NCBI RefSeq assembly: GCF_013085465.1
Contig: NZ_CP049838.1
Span: 9,238,001-9,302,000 of the forward strand
Direction of reading: 5' to 3'
Length of the DNA stretch: 64,000 nucleotides
Source of the DNA: Streptomyces asoensis
GTDB taxonomy: Bacteria > Actinomycetota > Actinomycetes > Streptomycetales > Streptomycetaceae
Made by a program: the position numbers and the translations under genes. Of the stretch, positions 27,701 through 35,412 are shown piece after piece; position 1 is the stretch's first letter; every line of letters starts with the position of its first letter. The notes beneath the pieces were generated by a model. The model was not told the DNA's origin, searched no databases, and saw only the letters and a program-made list of their open reading frames with translations.

Positions 27701-29943
27701 CGGTCGTACTCGGCCTGGGTGACCGGCAGGACGGTGCCGTGCCGGGGCTTCGACGGCAGGTCGTAGCCGGTGGAGGGGGTCCAGGTGCCGGAGGCGAGGT
27801 CCGTGGTCTCGAACGGGAGGTAGCCGCGGCCGCCGAACTCGTCGAGGAACGCGTACCACTTCTCCTCGGTGTTGGACTTGAACACCAGCGGTCCCTCGGC
27901 CGCGTTCATCGCGCCCTTGCCGATGCCCTCGGCGACCGCGTCCCAGGAGAGGTTCAGCAGCGAGTCGCTCTTCTCCTCGAAGATGAACTTGCTGTTGGGG
28001 GTGGAGGAGCTGTTGTTGCGCTCGTCCTTCGACAGGCGGAAGTACGTGCCGTCGTGCTGGATCACCGTGGAGTCGATGACCGAGTAGCCGCGGTCGATCC
28101 ACACCTTGGGCTCGCTGAACGTGTAGAAGTCGCGGGTCGTGGCGTACATCATCCGGTTGTACGTGTCGCCGGAGTGCGCCGCGTTGTCGTACAGCTTCGA
28201 CGCCCAGAAGACCACGTACTCGCCGAGATCGGTGTCGTAGTACGCCTCGGGCGCCCAGGTGTTGCCGGCGCTGTCGGGGGAGACCTTCACCAGACGCTGG
28301 TCCGTCCAGTGGACGAGGTCGGTGGACTCCCAGATCATGATGGACTTGCTGCCGGTGCGCTGGGCGGCGTCCCAGTCGCCGTTGCCGTAGATCCTGAGGT
28401 CGGTGGCGATCTGGTAGAACTTGTCGCCCTCGGGAGAGCGGATGATGAACGGGTCGCGCAGGCCCTGCTCACCGAGGGTGGAGGTCAGGACGGGTCGCTC
28501 GTCGTTCAGCTCCCGCCACTTCAGCGGGTCGTTGCCCTTGCTGAGCGCGGCGTAGAGCTGCTCGCCGTCGGACGTGCCCTCGCCGGTGAAGTAGCTGAAC
28601 ATGTAGCCCTTGAGGGCTTCCTTCACGGGGAGTTCGGGGACCTTCGCGGTGAACACGCGGGTCGCCTTGGCCTCGCCCTTGGTGACGGTCGCGGTCAGGT
28701 CGACGGTGGCGGCGCCGGTGCCGTGCGCGGGGCGGTGGACCACACCGTCGGCCGAGACGACGTCCGCTTGCGCGGAGGCCCAGGTGACGTCGGTGCCGTA
28801 GGAACCGGTCGCCGGGAGGCTGAGGTTGCCGCGTACGTCGTCGAGGTTGTGGACGGCGAGGGCGTCGGCGGCCTGCCGGGCGGCGGTCGCGTCGTCGAAC
28901 GAGGCGAGGACCGTGACGTCGAACGACTTGGTGGCCGTGACCGTCCCCTTCCTGAGGGTGGCCGTGAGCGTGGCGTGGCCGTCCGGCTCGCCCGCGGCGG
29001 GACGGGTCACCTTGCCCGCGTCCGACACCAGGGCGGTGTTGTCGCTGGCCCAGCTGATCGTGGCGCCGCCGGCCGTGCCGGTCTTCGGCAGGTCCAGGTC
29101 GGCGACGACGGCACCGGTGTCCCCGAGGCTCAGTGCGGCCTTGTCGTCGGCGACGCCCTGCGTGGCCACGGGGAGGGCGAGCTGTTCCACGTCGGAGGCG
29201 GGCAGCGCGTGGTCGTACACCCGGAAGTCGCGGATGTCGCCCTTGAAGAGCTTGTCGCCGGAGTACACCGACTTGCCGAGGTAGTTGGCGGTGGTGATGC
29301 CGGAGCCGATGGCGCCGGGGGTGATGGTGACCGATGTGTTGCGGGCGACCTCGACGCCGTCCTCGTACAGCACACCGGTGGTGCCGGACTGCGTGTAGGT
29401 GAGGTGCTTCCACACCGAGCGGCTCAGGTTGTGGGAGTCGGCGGGCTTGGTGGTCTGCTCCGTCGACCAGTTGCCGGTGGCGATCGAGGTGCGCAGGGAG
29501 TTGCCCGTGGTGAACAGGTAGCCGTTGCCGTTGCTGCCGCTGGAGTTGCCGAAGCCGTACAGGAAGTACGGCGTCGACTGGGCGGCGTCGATCCGCACGT
29601 CCATGGCGACGGTGATCGCGTCCATGCCCTTCAGCACGTCGTTCGGCACCTTGACGTAGGTGTCGGAGCCGTTGAAGGCGAGGCCCTGGCCGGTGGACGA
29701 CCAGCCGGCGGTACCGGCCACCGTGCCGTCGCGGCCGTGGCCGGAGGCGTCGGTGACCGTGGTGCCGGACGTGGCGTCGAGCTTGTACCAGAGGGCCAGA
29801 CCGTCGGTGACGTCGGCGGCCTCGTCGGCCTGGACGGGAGTCGCCGCCCCGACGAGGCCGACGAGCAGGGACACGGCGGTCAGTGCGGCCAGTTGTCCCG
29901 CCCCCCGTCTCGCACGGTCGCCGAGTCGATGTCTGTGCGTCAT
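24757..29943 (-). CDS. Secreted multidomain protein with two GH43 domains
   Basis: This is a 1,728-residue exported glycosidase. Apparent order: Sec signal (1-40, ending PVQADEA), LamG/concanavalin-like domain (45-250), Ig-like repeats (to about 440), GH43 domain A (about 445-745; candidate acids in LRDPFI, VIDSTVI and AAEGPLVF), Ig-like domain (to 835), second LamG (840-1050), a linker domain, GH43 domain B (about 1140-1430; GLNADPNI, MIDPAVFTDDDG, YNEGSFVVK), a PKD-type domain near 1515-1590 and a C-terminal beta domain. GH43 enzymes cleave arabinan, xylan or galactan. ATG 29943 was preferred. The in-frame TTG at 29994 lies inside TTGACA, which looks like a -35 box. Confidence 0.88.
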   Translation of the reverse strand: MTHRHRLGDRARRGAGQLAALTAVSLLVGLVGAATPVQADEAADVTDGLALWYKLDATSGTTVTDASGHGRDGTVAGTAGWSSTGQGLAFNGSDTYVKVPNDVLKGMDAITVAMDVRIDAAQSTPYFLYGFGNSSGSNGNGYLFTTGNSLRTSIATGNWSTEQTTKPADSHNLSRSVWKHLTYTQSGTTGVLYEDGVEVARNTSVTITPGAIGSGITTANYLGKSVYSGDKLFKGDIRDFRVYDHALPASDVEQLALPVATQGVADDKAALSLGDTGAVVADLDLPKTGTAGGATISWASDNTALVSDAGKVTRPAAGEPDGHATLTATLRKGTVTATKSFDVTVLASFDDATAARQAADALAVHNLDDVRGNLSLPATGSYGTDVTWASAQADVVSADGVVHRPAHGTGAATVDLTATVTKGEAKATRVFTAKVPELPVKEALKGYMFSYFTGEGTSDGEQLYAALSKGNDPLKWRELNDERPVLTSTLGEQGLRDPFIIRSPEGDKFYQIATDLRIYGNGDWDAAQRTGSKSIMIWESTDLVHWTDQRLVKVSPDSAGNTWAPEAYYDTDLGEYVVFWASKLYDNAAHSGDTYNRMMYATTRDFYTFSEPKVWIDRGYSVIDSTVIQHDGTYFRLSKDERNNSSSTPNSKFIFEEKSDSLLNLSWDAVAEGIGKGAMNAAEGPLVFKSNTEEKWYAFLDEFGGRGYLPFETTDLASGTWTPSTGYDLPSKPRHGTVLPVTQAEYDRLLRAYQPDQLVESVEDVSVKTRIGQAPVLPATVIATYADGVPRPVAVAWDDVPASAYAQAGTFTVTGSLPDGAALPVRARVTVSEEGADVPADLLLHYGFDETSGNIAVDSSGHGNHGTYVRTPEFGTGVDGGSFKMSGDSATSPYVKIPNGVLKGADSVTVSTYAKWKGGSSFQWLFGLGPDSDKYLFATPSNGGSSLYSAITKASWSAESKLTAGSQLTPGEWRHVTVTLDGATGTMVLYVDGVEAARTTTTVKPSELYDSAKDHSGYIGRSLYSADPYFGGEVDDFRVYDRALSAAEVMELSGNTAGIAKATHPALKVDALLDNAASKVTLPLKEGTDLTALAPEFTLAHGAAISPASGSVHDFSKPVTYEVTGSDGTKRTWTVSALVMKSPVLPGLNADPNIVRFGDTFYLYPTTDGFEGWSGTQFKAYSSTDLVHWTDHGVILDLGPDVSWADSRAWAPAIAEKNGKYYFYFCADANIGVAVSDSPTGPFTDALGKPLLKAGQYSGQMIDPAVFTDDDGRSYLYWGNGHAYVVPLGDDMVSFDASKITDITPSGYNEGSFVVKRKGTYYFTWSENDTRDENYRVAYATGPSPTGPWTKRGVILEKDLSLGIKGTGHHSVVQVPGTDDWYIAYHRFAIPGGDGTHRETTVDKLEFDADGLIEKVVPTLTSIDPVTIVHAGPDAQGVEGAAIALNGTVSGAGGARWTLEKGAPCTVKDPAAAHTTLTCTDNGTYTATLTGGRSTDSAVVTVTNAAPAITSATGPSGPVAAGRGTAVTVRFGDPGAGDTHTCVIDWKDGGKPTTGTVTSSGCRAEHTYTSAGIRRPVITVTDDDGASAATTLPELIVYDRAAGPVVGAGTVAAKVGPKLTGRAFFSLTAGYLPGATAPAGGVTFDFRPARLKFRSTGLDWLVVSGSTAVLQGSGTFNGKSGYGFRVTTTDSPDTFLIKIWKKAGGEVVYNSGTPAKVNGVITVGYGRR

Positions 29944-30022
29944 GGGCAGGGACCGCCGTTTCAACCGTGTGACGTGATGTTGCGAGAGTGTCAAACGGTG
30001 TACACGGCCGCGTCAAGACTTC

Positions 30023-30049
30023 TCGAACAACGTCCGACAGGTCGAACAA
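30023..30049 (-). promoter_or_regulatory. Direct repeats upstream of the GH43 gene
   Basis: TTGTTCGA (minus strand) occurs twice, 19 bases apart and so nearly two helical turns, about 80-105 bases before the GH43 start. A TTGACA box follows at 29989-29994. The arrangement suggests an activator or repressor bound on one DNA face upstream of the promoter. Confidence 0.4.
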
Positions 30050-30173
30050 GGCGGAGCGGCCCGCGAGGTCCCTGAGTGGGTTGTGTTCCTCTTGAACGTG
30101 CAGGTCATGGGGGTGGCATGGGTGGGTGAGGTCATGCTCGTGCCGGTCGGCGGCACCAGTCGCGGTCACCTCA

Positions 30174-31694
30174 TCACCCCACCGCTTGCCCGGGGCTGTT
30201 GGATCCAGGACCGGCCTTCGGAGACGGGGCGTGGTCTCGGACATAGACGGTGACTCGCGCCCCGTTGACGTGAGTTGTTCCGTATTCGCGGAAGTGGCGC
30301 CGCAGGGTGTTTGTTTTCGCTTCCTCCTGAGGGTTGGTCAGCGAGTGCACACCCACCGCGCGGACCACGACGATCCGGTCGAATTCCAGCATGCGTGCCG
30401 CAATTTCCTGGGCGGGAAGCTCGAAACCTGCAAGTGTGTTCGACGAAACGGGGTCCTGTGCCAGGGCGAGATCTGTCAGGAAACGGGTGTCCTCGGGGTT
30501 GGCCGCAGTCAGGATCCGGTGCCGGCCGGTGAGATAGAGCAGCCCGTCGCCGGGACGGCCTTCCTTGCGTACGGCGGCGCCGATGGCGGTGACGTCATTG
30601 CTCCGGCTCTGGGGCGTCCTCAGCGAAAGGCTCGGCTGGACGAGCGCGGCCAGTACGGCAACCGCCGCGATCCACACGTAGCGGGAAAACCGCTGCCGCC
30701 GGAGGAGGTGATCCATCCAGGCGCCCAGCAGCAAGGCGACTCCGATATTGCTGTAGAGCACATATCGGTCGACGAAAAGGGGCTTGACCGGTGAGGCGAT
30801 CAGCAGCAGAAGGCCGGGAAGCACAAGAATCGGCACAGCCAGCGCGGAAAGCCGAACGGGCCCGCTCACCCTCAGGGGCGCCAGGGCACACACCACGCCC
30901 ACGACCGCCACCACCAGGAAATAACCAGGCCGCACCGGTCCGCCGATCCAGGACACCTGCTCCGACTGCCCCGCACTGCGGATCGCCAGCGGCAACAGCC
31001 CGGCCACAACGCCCGCGGCTGCCACACTCCACGCCCTCAGTACCGGTCGTGGAACACGGGAGACGACCAGTGTGACGCCGTGTGCGACCAGGGCGAGGAC
31101 CGCGAACTCATGGAGCAGACAGGCCAGCAGCATGGTGGAGCCATAGACCGCCCACCGCCACCGGGCGCGATGCGGGACGCTGACCACGAGCGCATAGGTG
31201 GCCCAGGCGACCAGGGCGCAGACCATGGCATACGAACGGCCTTCCTGCGCGAACTTCTGTACCTGGGGAAGGAGCGGAAACACCAGCCCGGCCAGCAGCC
31301 CGGCACGGGGTCCCGCCAGGCGTAGTGCCAGAAGCCCGACTCCGCTCGCCGCCGCGGACATCGCCAGCACGGACGGCAGCCGCAACGTCAGCAGCCCTCC
31401 GCCGAAGAGACCGAAGATCTCGTGCATCACGGCGTAGTAGAGGGCATGGACCAGATCAATGTGCTGGGCGGTGAGCCATATCTGCGAAAGATCGCGGTGC
31501 GCGAGCTGATAGGTGACGGACTCGTCCCCCCACATGGTGTTCTGCCTGCGGACACCCCAGAGCCCCAGAGCGATGGTCAGCGACAAGGGCGCGATGACGA
31601 CAACGGCCTTGGCCGGGCTCGGTGATGGTCGACGGGCGGGTACGGGAGGGGAAACCGTCCTGGCCGCGGCGGGGGCACGTTCATCAACGGACAT
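30174..31694 (-). CDS. GT39-like membrane glycosyltransferase
   Basis: This 506-residue integral membrane protein has about ten to eleven helices. After a proline-rich cytoplasmic N-terminus and the first helix, the loop MWGDESVTYQLAHRDL contains the Asp-Glu pair typical of GT-C/GT39 enzymes, which transfer a sugar from a polyprenyl-phosphate donor outside the membrane. The C-terminal 120 residues form a soluble extracytoplasmic domain with a conserved-looking FDRIVVVRAVG segment. It is divergent from a two-component system, which could regulate it. The acceptor (wall polymer, lipid or protein) is unknown. Confidence 0.82.
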   Translation of the reverse strand: MSVDERAPAAARTVSPPVPARRPSPSPAKAVVVIAPLSLTIALGLWGVRRQNTMWGDESVTYQLAHRDLSQIWLTAQHIDLVHALYYAVMHEIFGLFGGGLLTLRLPSVLAMSAAASGVGLLALRLAGPRAGLLAGLVFPLLPQVQKFAQEGRSYAMVCALVAWATYALVVSVPHRARWRWAVYGSTMLLACLLHEFAVLALVAHGVTLVVSRVPRPVLRAWSVAAAGVVAGLLPLAIRSAGQSEQVSWIGGPVRPGYFLVVAVVGVVCALAPLRVSGPVRLSALAVPILVLPGLLLLIASPVKPLFVDRYVLYSNIGVALLLGAWMDHLLRRQRFSRYVWIAAVAVLAALVQPSLSLRTPQSRSNDVTAIGAAVRKEGRPGDGLLYLTGRHRILTAANPEDTRFLTDLALAQDPVSSNTLAGFELPAQEIAARMLEFDRIVVVRAVGVHSLTNPQEEAKTNTLRRHFREYGTTHVNGARVTVYVRDHAPSPKAGPGSNSPGQAVG

Positions 31695-31752
31695 CGGCGA
31701 CAGGGCCTTTCAGCAGTGGCGAAGACACTCCGCCAGCGTGCCGGGACCTCGT

Positions 31753-31780
31753 TGACCGGTTGCTGACCCAACCTGACCGG
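31753..31780 (+). promoter_or_regulatory. Three phased TGACC direct repeats
   Basis: TGACCGG (31753), TGACCCA (31764) and TGACCGG (31774) are spaced 11 and 10 bases apart in the gap between the divergent glycosyltransferase and response-regulator genes. Direct repeats on about one helical turn are the usual binding form of OmpR-family regulators, so this is a candidate autoregulatory site. Confidence 0.5.
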
Positions 31781-31822
31781 CCGATCAGGAAGGCGGGCCG
31801 GCGCTGTGCGAGGCTGCACCAC

Positions 31823-32503
31823 ATGCGCATCCTGGTGGTCGAAGACGAGGTGGACCTTGCCCACACCCTGCACACCGGTCTGACCGCCGAGGGCTACAGC
31901 GTCGACCTCGCCCATGACGGCCGGCAGGGACTGTGGATGGCCCGGACCGGCGAATACGCCCTTGTCGTACTGGACTTGATGCTGCCCGGACTCAACGGCT
32001 ACAAGGTCTGCGCCCAGCTGCGCCGGGAGGGCAACGCGACCCCCATCCTGGTACTCACCGCCAAGGACGGGGACTGGGATCAGGCAGAGGCCCTGGACAC
32101 GGGGGCCGACGACTACCTGGCCAAACCCTTCTCCTACGTGGTGCTCGTCGCACGGCTGCGGGCCCTGGTCAGACGAGCCGCCACGGTCGCCCCGCCCGTC
32201 CTTGCCGTGGGCGACCTCTCGTTGGATGTCGCCGGCCGGGTCTGCCGCCGGGCCGGGGCCCGGGTGGAACTCACACCCCGGGAGTTCGCCGTGCTGGAGC
32301 TGCTGGCCCGCCGGGCGGGCCAGGCGGTCTCCAAAACGGATCTGCTCTATCACGCGTGGCCCGACGAAGCAGAGGATCCCAACCTGGTGGAGGCGCGCGT
32401 CAGCGCCCTGCGCAAGAAGGTGGACGCCGCGTTCCACCGGCAGTCCCTCCAGACCGTACGGGGTACCGGCTACCGACTGGTGGACGACCGTGAACGCGAC
32501 TGA
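31823..32503 (+). CDS. OmpR-family response regulator
   Basis: This 226-residue protein has an N-terminal receiver domain with acidic pocket (VVEDE at 5-9), phosphorylated Asp51 in VVLDLMLPG, Thr and Lys switch residues (VLTAKD, LAKPFSY), and a C-terminal winged helix ending TVRGTGYRLVDD. It is activated by the kinase encoded next, whose GTG start lies 14 bases inside this gene's end. Phosphorylated regulator probably binds the phased repeats upstream. The ATG at 31823 begins the conserved MRILVVEDE. It also sits divergent to the GT39 gene, a likely target. Confidence 0.93.
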   Translation: MRILVVEDEVDLAHTLHTGLTAEGYSVDLAHDGRQGLWMARTGEYALVVLDLMLPGLNGYKVCAQLRREGNATPILVLTAKDGDWDQAEALDTGADDYLAKPFSYVVLVARLRALVRRAATVAPPVLAVGDLSLDVAGRVCRRAGARVELTPREFAVLELLARRAGQAVSKTDLLYHAWPDEAEDPNLVEARVSALRKKVDAAFHRQSLQTVRGTGYRLVDDRERD

Positions 32504-33959
32504 GCCGCGACGCCGCTGGTGGCCGCGTTCGGTACGAGCCGGCGCGGCCCTGGCCGCCGCCTCGACCGCCGCCGTCATCCTGGTCGGCATCGGCTGGTGG
32601 GTCCACCACGACGTCTACCGCCAGAGCACACAGATCGCCGAAGATCAAGCCAAGGGTCAACTCTGGTCCCTCTGCGACAAGTTGGAACAGGGTGTCATTC
32701 CCGACTCCACAAGCACTGTGCCGTACGAGGTCGTCGCGACCGACCGACGCACCGCTGTCGCCTACGGCGGAGGCATGGACGACTTCGCTCCCGGCACCCA
32801 CCACGTGATGCCCGCCCCGCCGAAAGCCTTGAGGGCCGAGCTCATCACCACCGTCCGCCTACCTGCGAACCCCGACTACGACCCTAGTGACAAATTCTCA
32901 GTAGCCGGCGGGAGCAATCAGGTCATCACGGCCGATATCCGGGCCGATGGACTGAGCAATGACAAAGCCGCCGCTCTGGGCGTCGCCGCCCACGCCAACC
33001 TGCGGGTCTATGTTGTGGTGCTCCCGCACACAGCCGAGGCAATCACCGAGACCACCGACCGTCTGCTGCTGCGGGCCGGGCTCGTCGGCCTCGTACTGAT
33101 CGCCGCCGCCGCCTACTTCGCCGTCCGCATCGCGCTGCGGCCGGTCGAAGCCATCCGCGTCCTCACCGCCTCGGTCACCGCGAGCGACCCCCGTGAACGC
33201 GTCACCGTCCCCGCCACGGGACACGAGATCACCGCCCTGGCCACCACCATCAACAGCACCCTCCAGCGCCTCGACGACGCCGCCGCCCAGCAACGTCGCT
33301 TCGTCGCGGACGCCGCCCACGAACTACGCAGCCCCCTCACCACGCTGCTGGCCAGTCTGGAAGTCGCGCTCGCCTATCCGGAACGCACCGACTGGCCCGC
33401 CGCGGCCACCACCGCCGCACGACAGACCCGCCGCCTCCACGCCCTCGCCGAAGACCTGCTGCTCCTCGCCCGCCTCGACACCCGCACCCCCGTGGCCGGC
33501 TCCGAAACCGTCGACCTGACAGCCCTCGCCTTGCGGCTGACCGAGCAGTACCCCCTCACCGAACGACCGTTGACCCTCACCTGCGACAGCACCGCCCCCG
33601 CACACGCACACGGAAACCCGGACGAATACGAACGGCTGCTGCGCAACCTCATCGACAACGCCGCCCGCCACGCCGCACACCGCATCCAGATCACCATCCG
33701 AAACCAGGACGCCTGGGTCGTCCTCACGGTGCACGACGACGGACCGGGCGTGCCCACCGAGGACGCCGAGCGCATCTTCGAACGCTTCGTCCGGCTCGAT
33801 GACGCCCGCTCCCGCGACCACGGCGGCACCGGCCTGGGCCTCGCCATCGCCCGCGACCTGGCCCACCGCCGCCGAGGCACCCTCACCCTCACCCCCCGGC
33901 CCCTCGGAGCATGCTTCCAGCTACGCCTTCCCCGAGCCCCCACCACGGCCGAGAAATGA
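32490..33959 (+). CDS. Sensor histidine kinase
   Basis: This 489-residue kinase has a first membrane helix at about 16-38, an extracytoplasmic sensor region at about 40-188, a second helix at about 190-213, and a HAMP linker. The dimerisation domain carries His277 (ADAAHELRSPLTTL), followed by an HATPase with N box NLIDNAARHA, G1 DDGPGV and G2 GGTGLGLAIA. It phosphorylates the response regulator. The sensor region matches no known fold by eye, so the stimulus is unknown. The GTG start overlaps the regulator gene by 14 bases, giving translational coupling. Confidence 0.93.
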   Translation: MNATEPRRRWWPRSVRAGAALAAASTAAVILVGIGWWVHHDVYRQSTQIAEDQAKGQLWSLCDKLEQGVIPDSTSTVPYEVVATDRRTAVAYGGGMDDFAPGTHHVMPAPPKALRAELITTVRLPANPDYDPSDKFSVAGGSNQVITADIRADGLSNDKAAALGVAAHANLRVYVVVLPHTAEAITETTDRLLLRAGLVGLVLIAAAAYFAVRIALRPVEAIRVLTASVTASDPRERVTVPATGHEITALATTINSTLQRLDDAAAQQRRFVADAAHELRSPLTTLLASLEVALAYPERTDWPAAATTAARQTRRLHALAEDLLLLARLDTRTPVAGSETVDLTALALRLTEQYPLTERPLTLTCDSTAPAHAHGNPDEYERLLRNLIDNAARHAAHRIQITIRNQDAWVVLTVHDDGPGVPTEDAERIFERFVRLDDARSRDHGGTGLGLAIARDLAHRRRGTLTLTPRPLGACFQLRLPRAPTTAEK

Positions 33960-34037
33960 CGCGCTTCGCCGCGGCAGCCCTTCGACGGTGGTGGCGACGA
34001 CAGCAGTGACCCGGCGGTCATCACCGGCCACAGGAAC

Positions 34038-35183
34038 TCAGCGACGTGTTGACGACTCCAGCCATGCGGTCAGGGCCCACCACCAGTGCAATGCGGCCAG
34101 CGGGCCGTCGCCGTCCGCGAGGGACGTGGAGGTGATCTGCCGGAGTCGGCCGAGCCGGTAGCGGACGGTGTTGGGGTGGGTGAACAGCGCCGCGGCGGTC
34201 TGGTCGAGACGGCGGCCGTTGTCCAGGAACGCCAGGGCGGTCAGGGCGAGCTGACGGTGGAACGCGTCCGCCGGATCGAGGGAGCCGAGCAGCTTCCGGC
34301 TCAACAGCTCGCCCAGGGAAGGCTGTTCGGCCAGCGCGATCCGGGCGGCGAAGTCCGTGACGTCGTACAGGCCGTGCAGGCCGTGTTGCCGGCCGAGATC
34401 CACGGCGCGCACGCACAGCCGGTACAGCGCGGGCAGCTCCGGCAGGGGTGCGGCGGGCGCGATCACGACGAGCGCCTCGGGATCGACCTCGTCGGCCTCC
34501 GGCGGCCGCGGGCACAGTCCGGCCGTGCGGCCGTCGAGCGGCACGGTCACCGCGTGCGGGGAGCGCACCGCCCGCGCGGGCGCGGGAGCCGCGACCAGGC
34601 AGTGGTAGTGCCCGGCGGCGTCCGCCCGGACTCCGGCGCGCGCCAACTCCTCCTCACGCGGCGGGACTTCGCCGAGCAGCGCCTGGTGCAGCAGCCGGGT
34701 GCGGACGGCGCCCAGCGCGCGTGGCGACTCGTGTTCGGCGGCGCGGTAGCCGTGGATCACCTGCCGTTCCATCGCCGCGCCGTACTCCTGGAGCCGCAGG
34801 ACGACCGACAGCAGTGCCCGGTCCGAGACCCCCGCCGAACGGCACCGGTCCACCACGATCTCCGCCGCGCGGCCCAGCGCCGCCTGCACGCCCCGCAGGA
34901 CGACCGTCATCGGCACGCCCTGCACGGCACGGTCGGCGCCCAGCAGGAGGGCGGCCGTGAAGTCCTGATCGTCGACCGACCCGGTCCGCTCCGGTGCGGT
35001 GAACCAGGGGTCGGCCGCGCGGAGCATCGCCGTCACATGCGACCGGGTCGCCTCCTCGGTCAGCCGGGACAGTTCGGGGGAGCGGCTGCGGGCGGCGTGC
35101 ACGAGCTCGACGCACACATCGACGTCGGCGGCCATGTCCCGCAGGACCCTGGCGACCGGCTCCGGTCCGTGGACGACGGTCAT
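34038..35183 (-). CDS. PucR-type transcriptional regulator
   Basis: This 381-residue protein ends with the PucR C-terminal helix-turn-helix (ALAFLDNGRRLDQTAAALFTHPNTVRYRLGRLRQIT adjusted as one motif of about 36 residues near 325-360). The N-terminal two-thirds is helical with a GGDEF-like central region, as in CdaR/PucR sensors. Such proteins usually activate nearby catabolic genes. It is divergent from the FAD dehydrogenase, its best target candidate. The ATG at 35183 was chosen for its strong GGAGGGGGGACC site; an in-frame upstream extension is Arg-rich and unlikely. Confidence 0.85.
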   Translation of the reverse strand: MTVVHGPEPVARVLRDMAADVDVCVELVHAARSRSPELSRLTEEATRSHVTAMLRAADPWFTAPERTGSVDDQDFTAALLLGADRAVQGVPMTVVLRGVQAALGRAAEIVVDRCRSAGVSDRALLSVVLRLQEYGAAMERQVIHGYRAAEHESPRALGAVRTRLLHQALLGEVPPREEELARAGVRADAAGHYHCLVAAPAPARAVRSPHAVTVPLDGRTAGLCPRPPEADEVDPEALVVIAPAAPLPELPALYRLCVRAVDLGRQHGLHGLYDVTDFAARIALAEQPSLGELLSRKLLGSLDPADAFHRQLALTALAFLDNGRRLDQTAAALFTHPNTVRYRLGRLRQITSTSLADGDGPLAALHWWWALTAWLESSTRR

Positions 35184-35412
35184 GGTCCCCCCTCCGCCCG
35201 GACGCTGTCGCCGAGCCACAAGCGAGCGGCGCTCACATTGACGCCCGCGCACTACCGGAGCCGTGTGACGACCTGGTTTCCTGTTGGGCTACCGACGGTA
35301 ACAGTGCAGCTGTCGCAGGAACACCCCTCAGTCACGCCACCCATGGACCGACCAAGGCTTTCCCGAGCACGGTCCAAGCACCGCCCCCGCGAAGCCTCCA
35401 GGAGGGCCGCTC

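Noticed and set aside
29944..29994. TTG at 29994 as start of the GH43 protein
   Set aside because: The codon is part of TTGACA, which resembles a -35 box, and the extra 17 residues spoil a normal signal peptide beginning at ATG 29943.
25246..30075. A 1,609-codon open frame on the plus strand
   Set aside because: It is antisense to the GH43 gene, has Gly/Arg/Val-rich composition typical of shadow frames in GC-rich DNA, and shows no domain.
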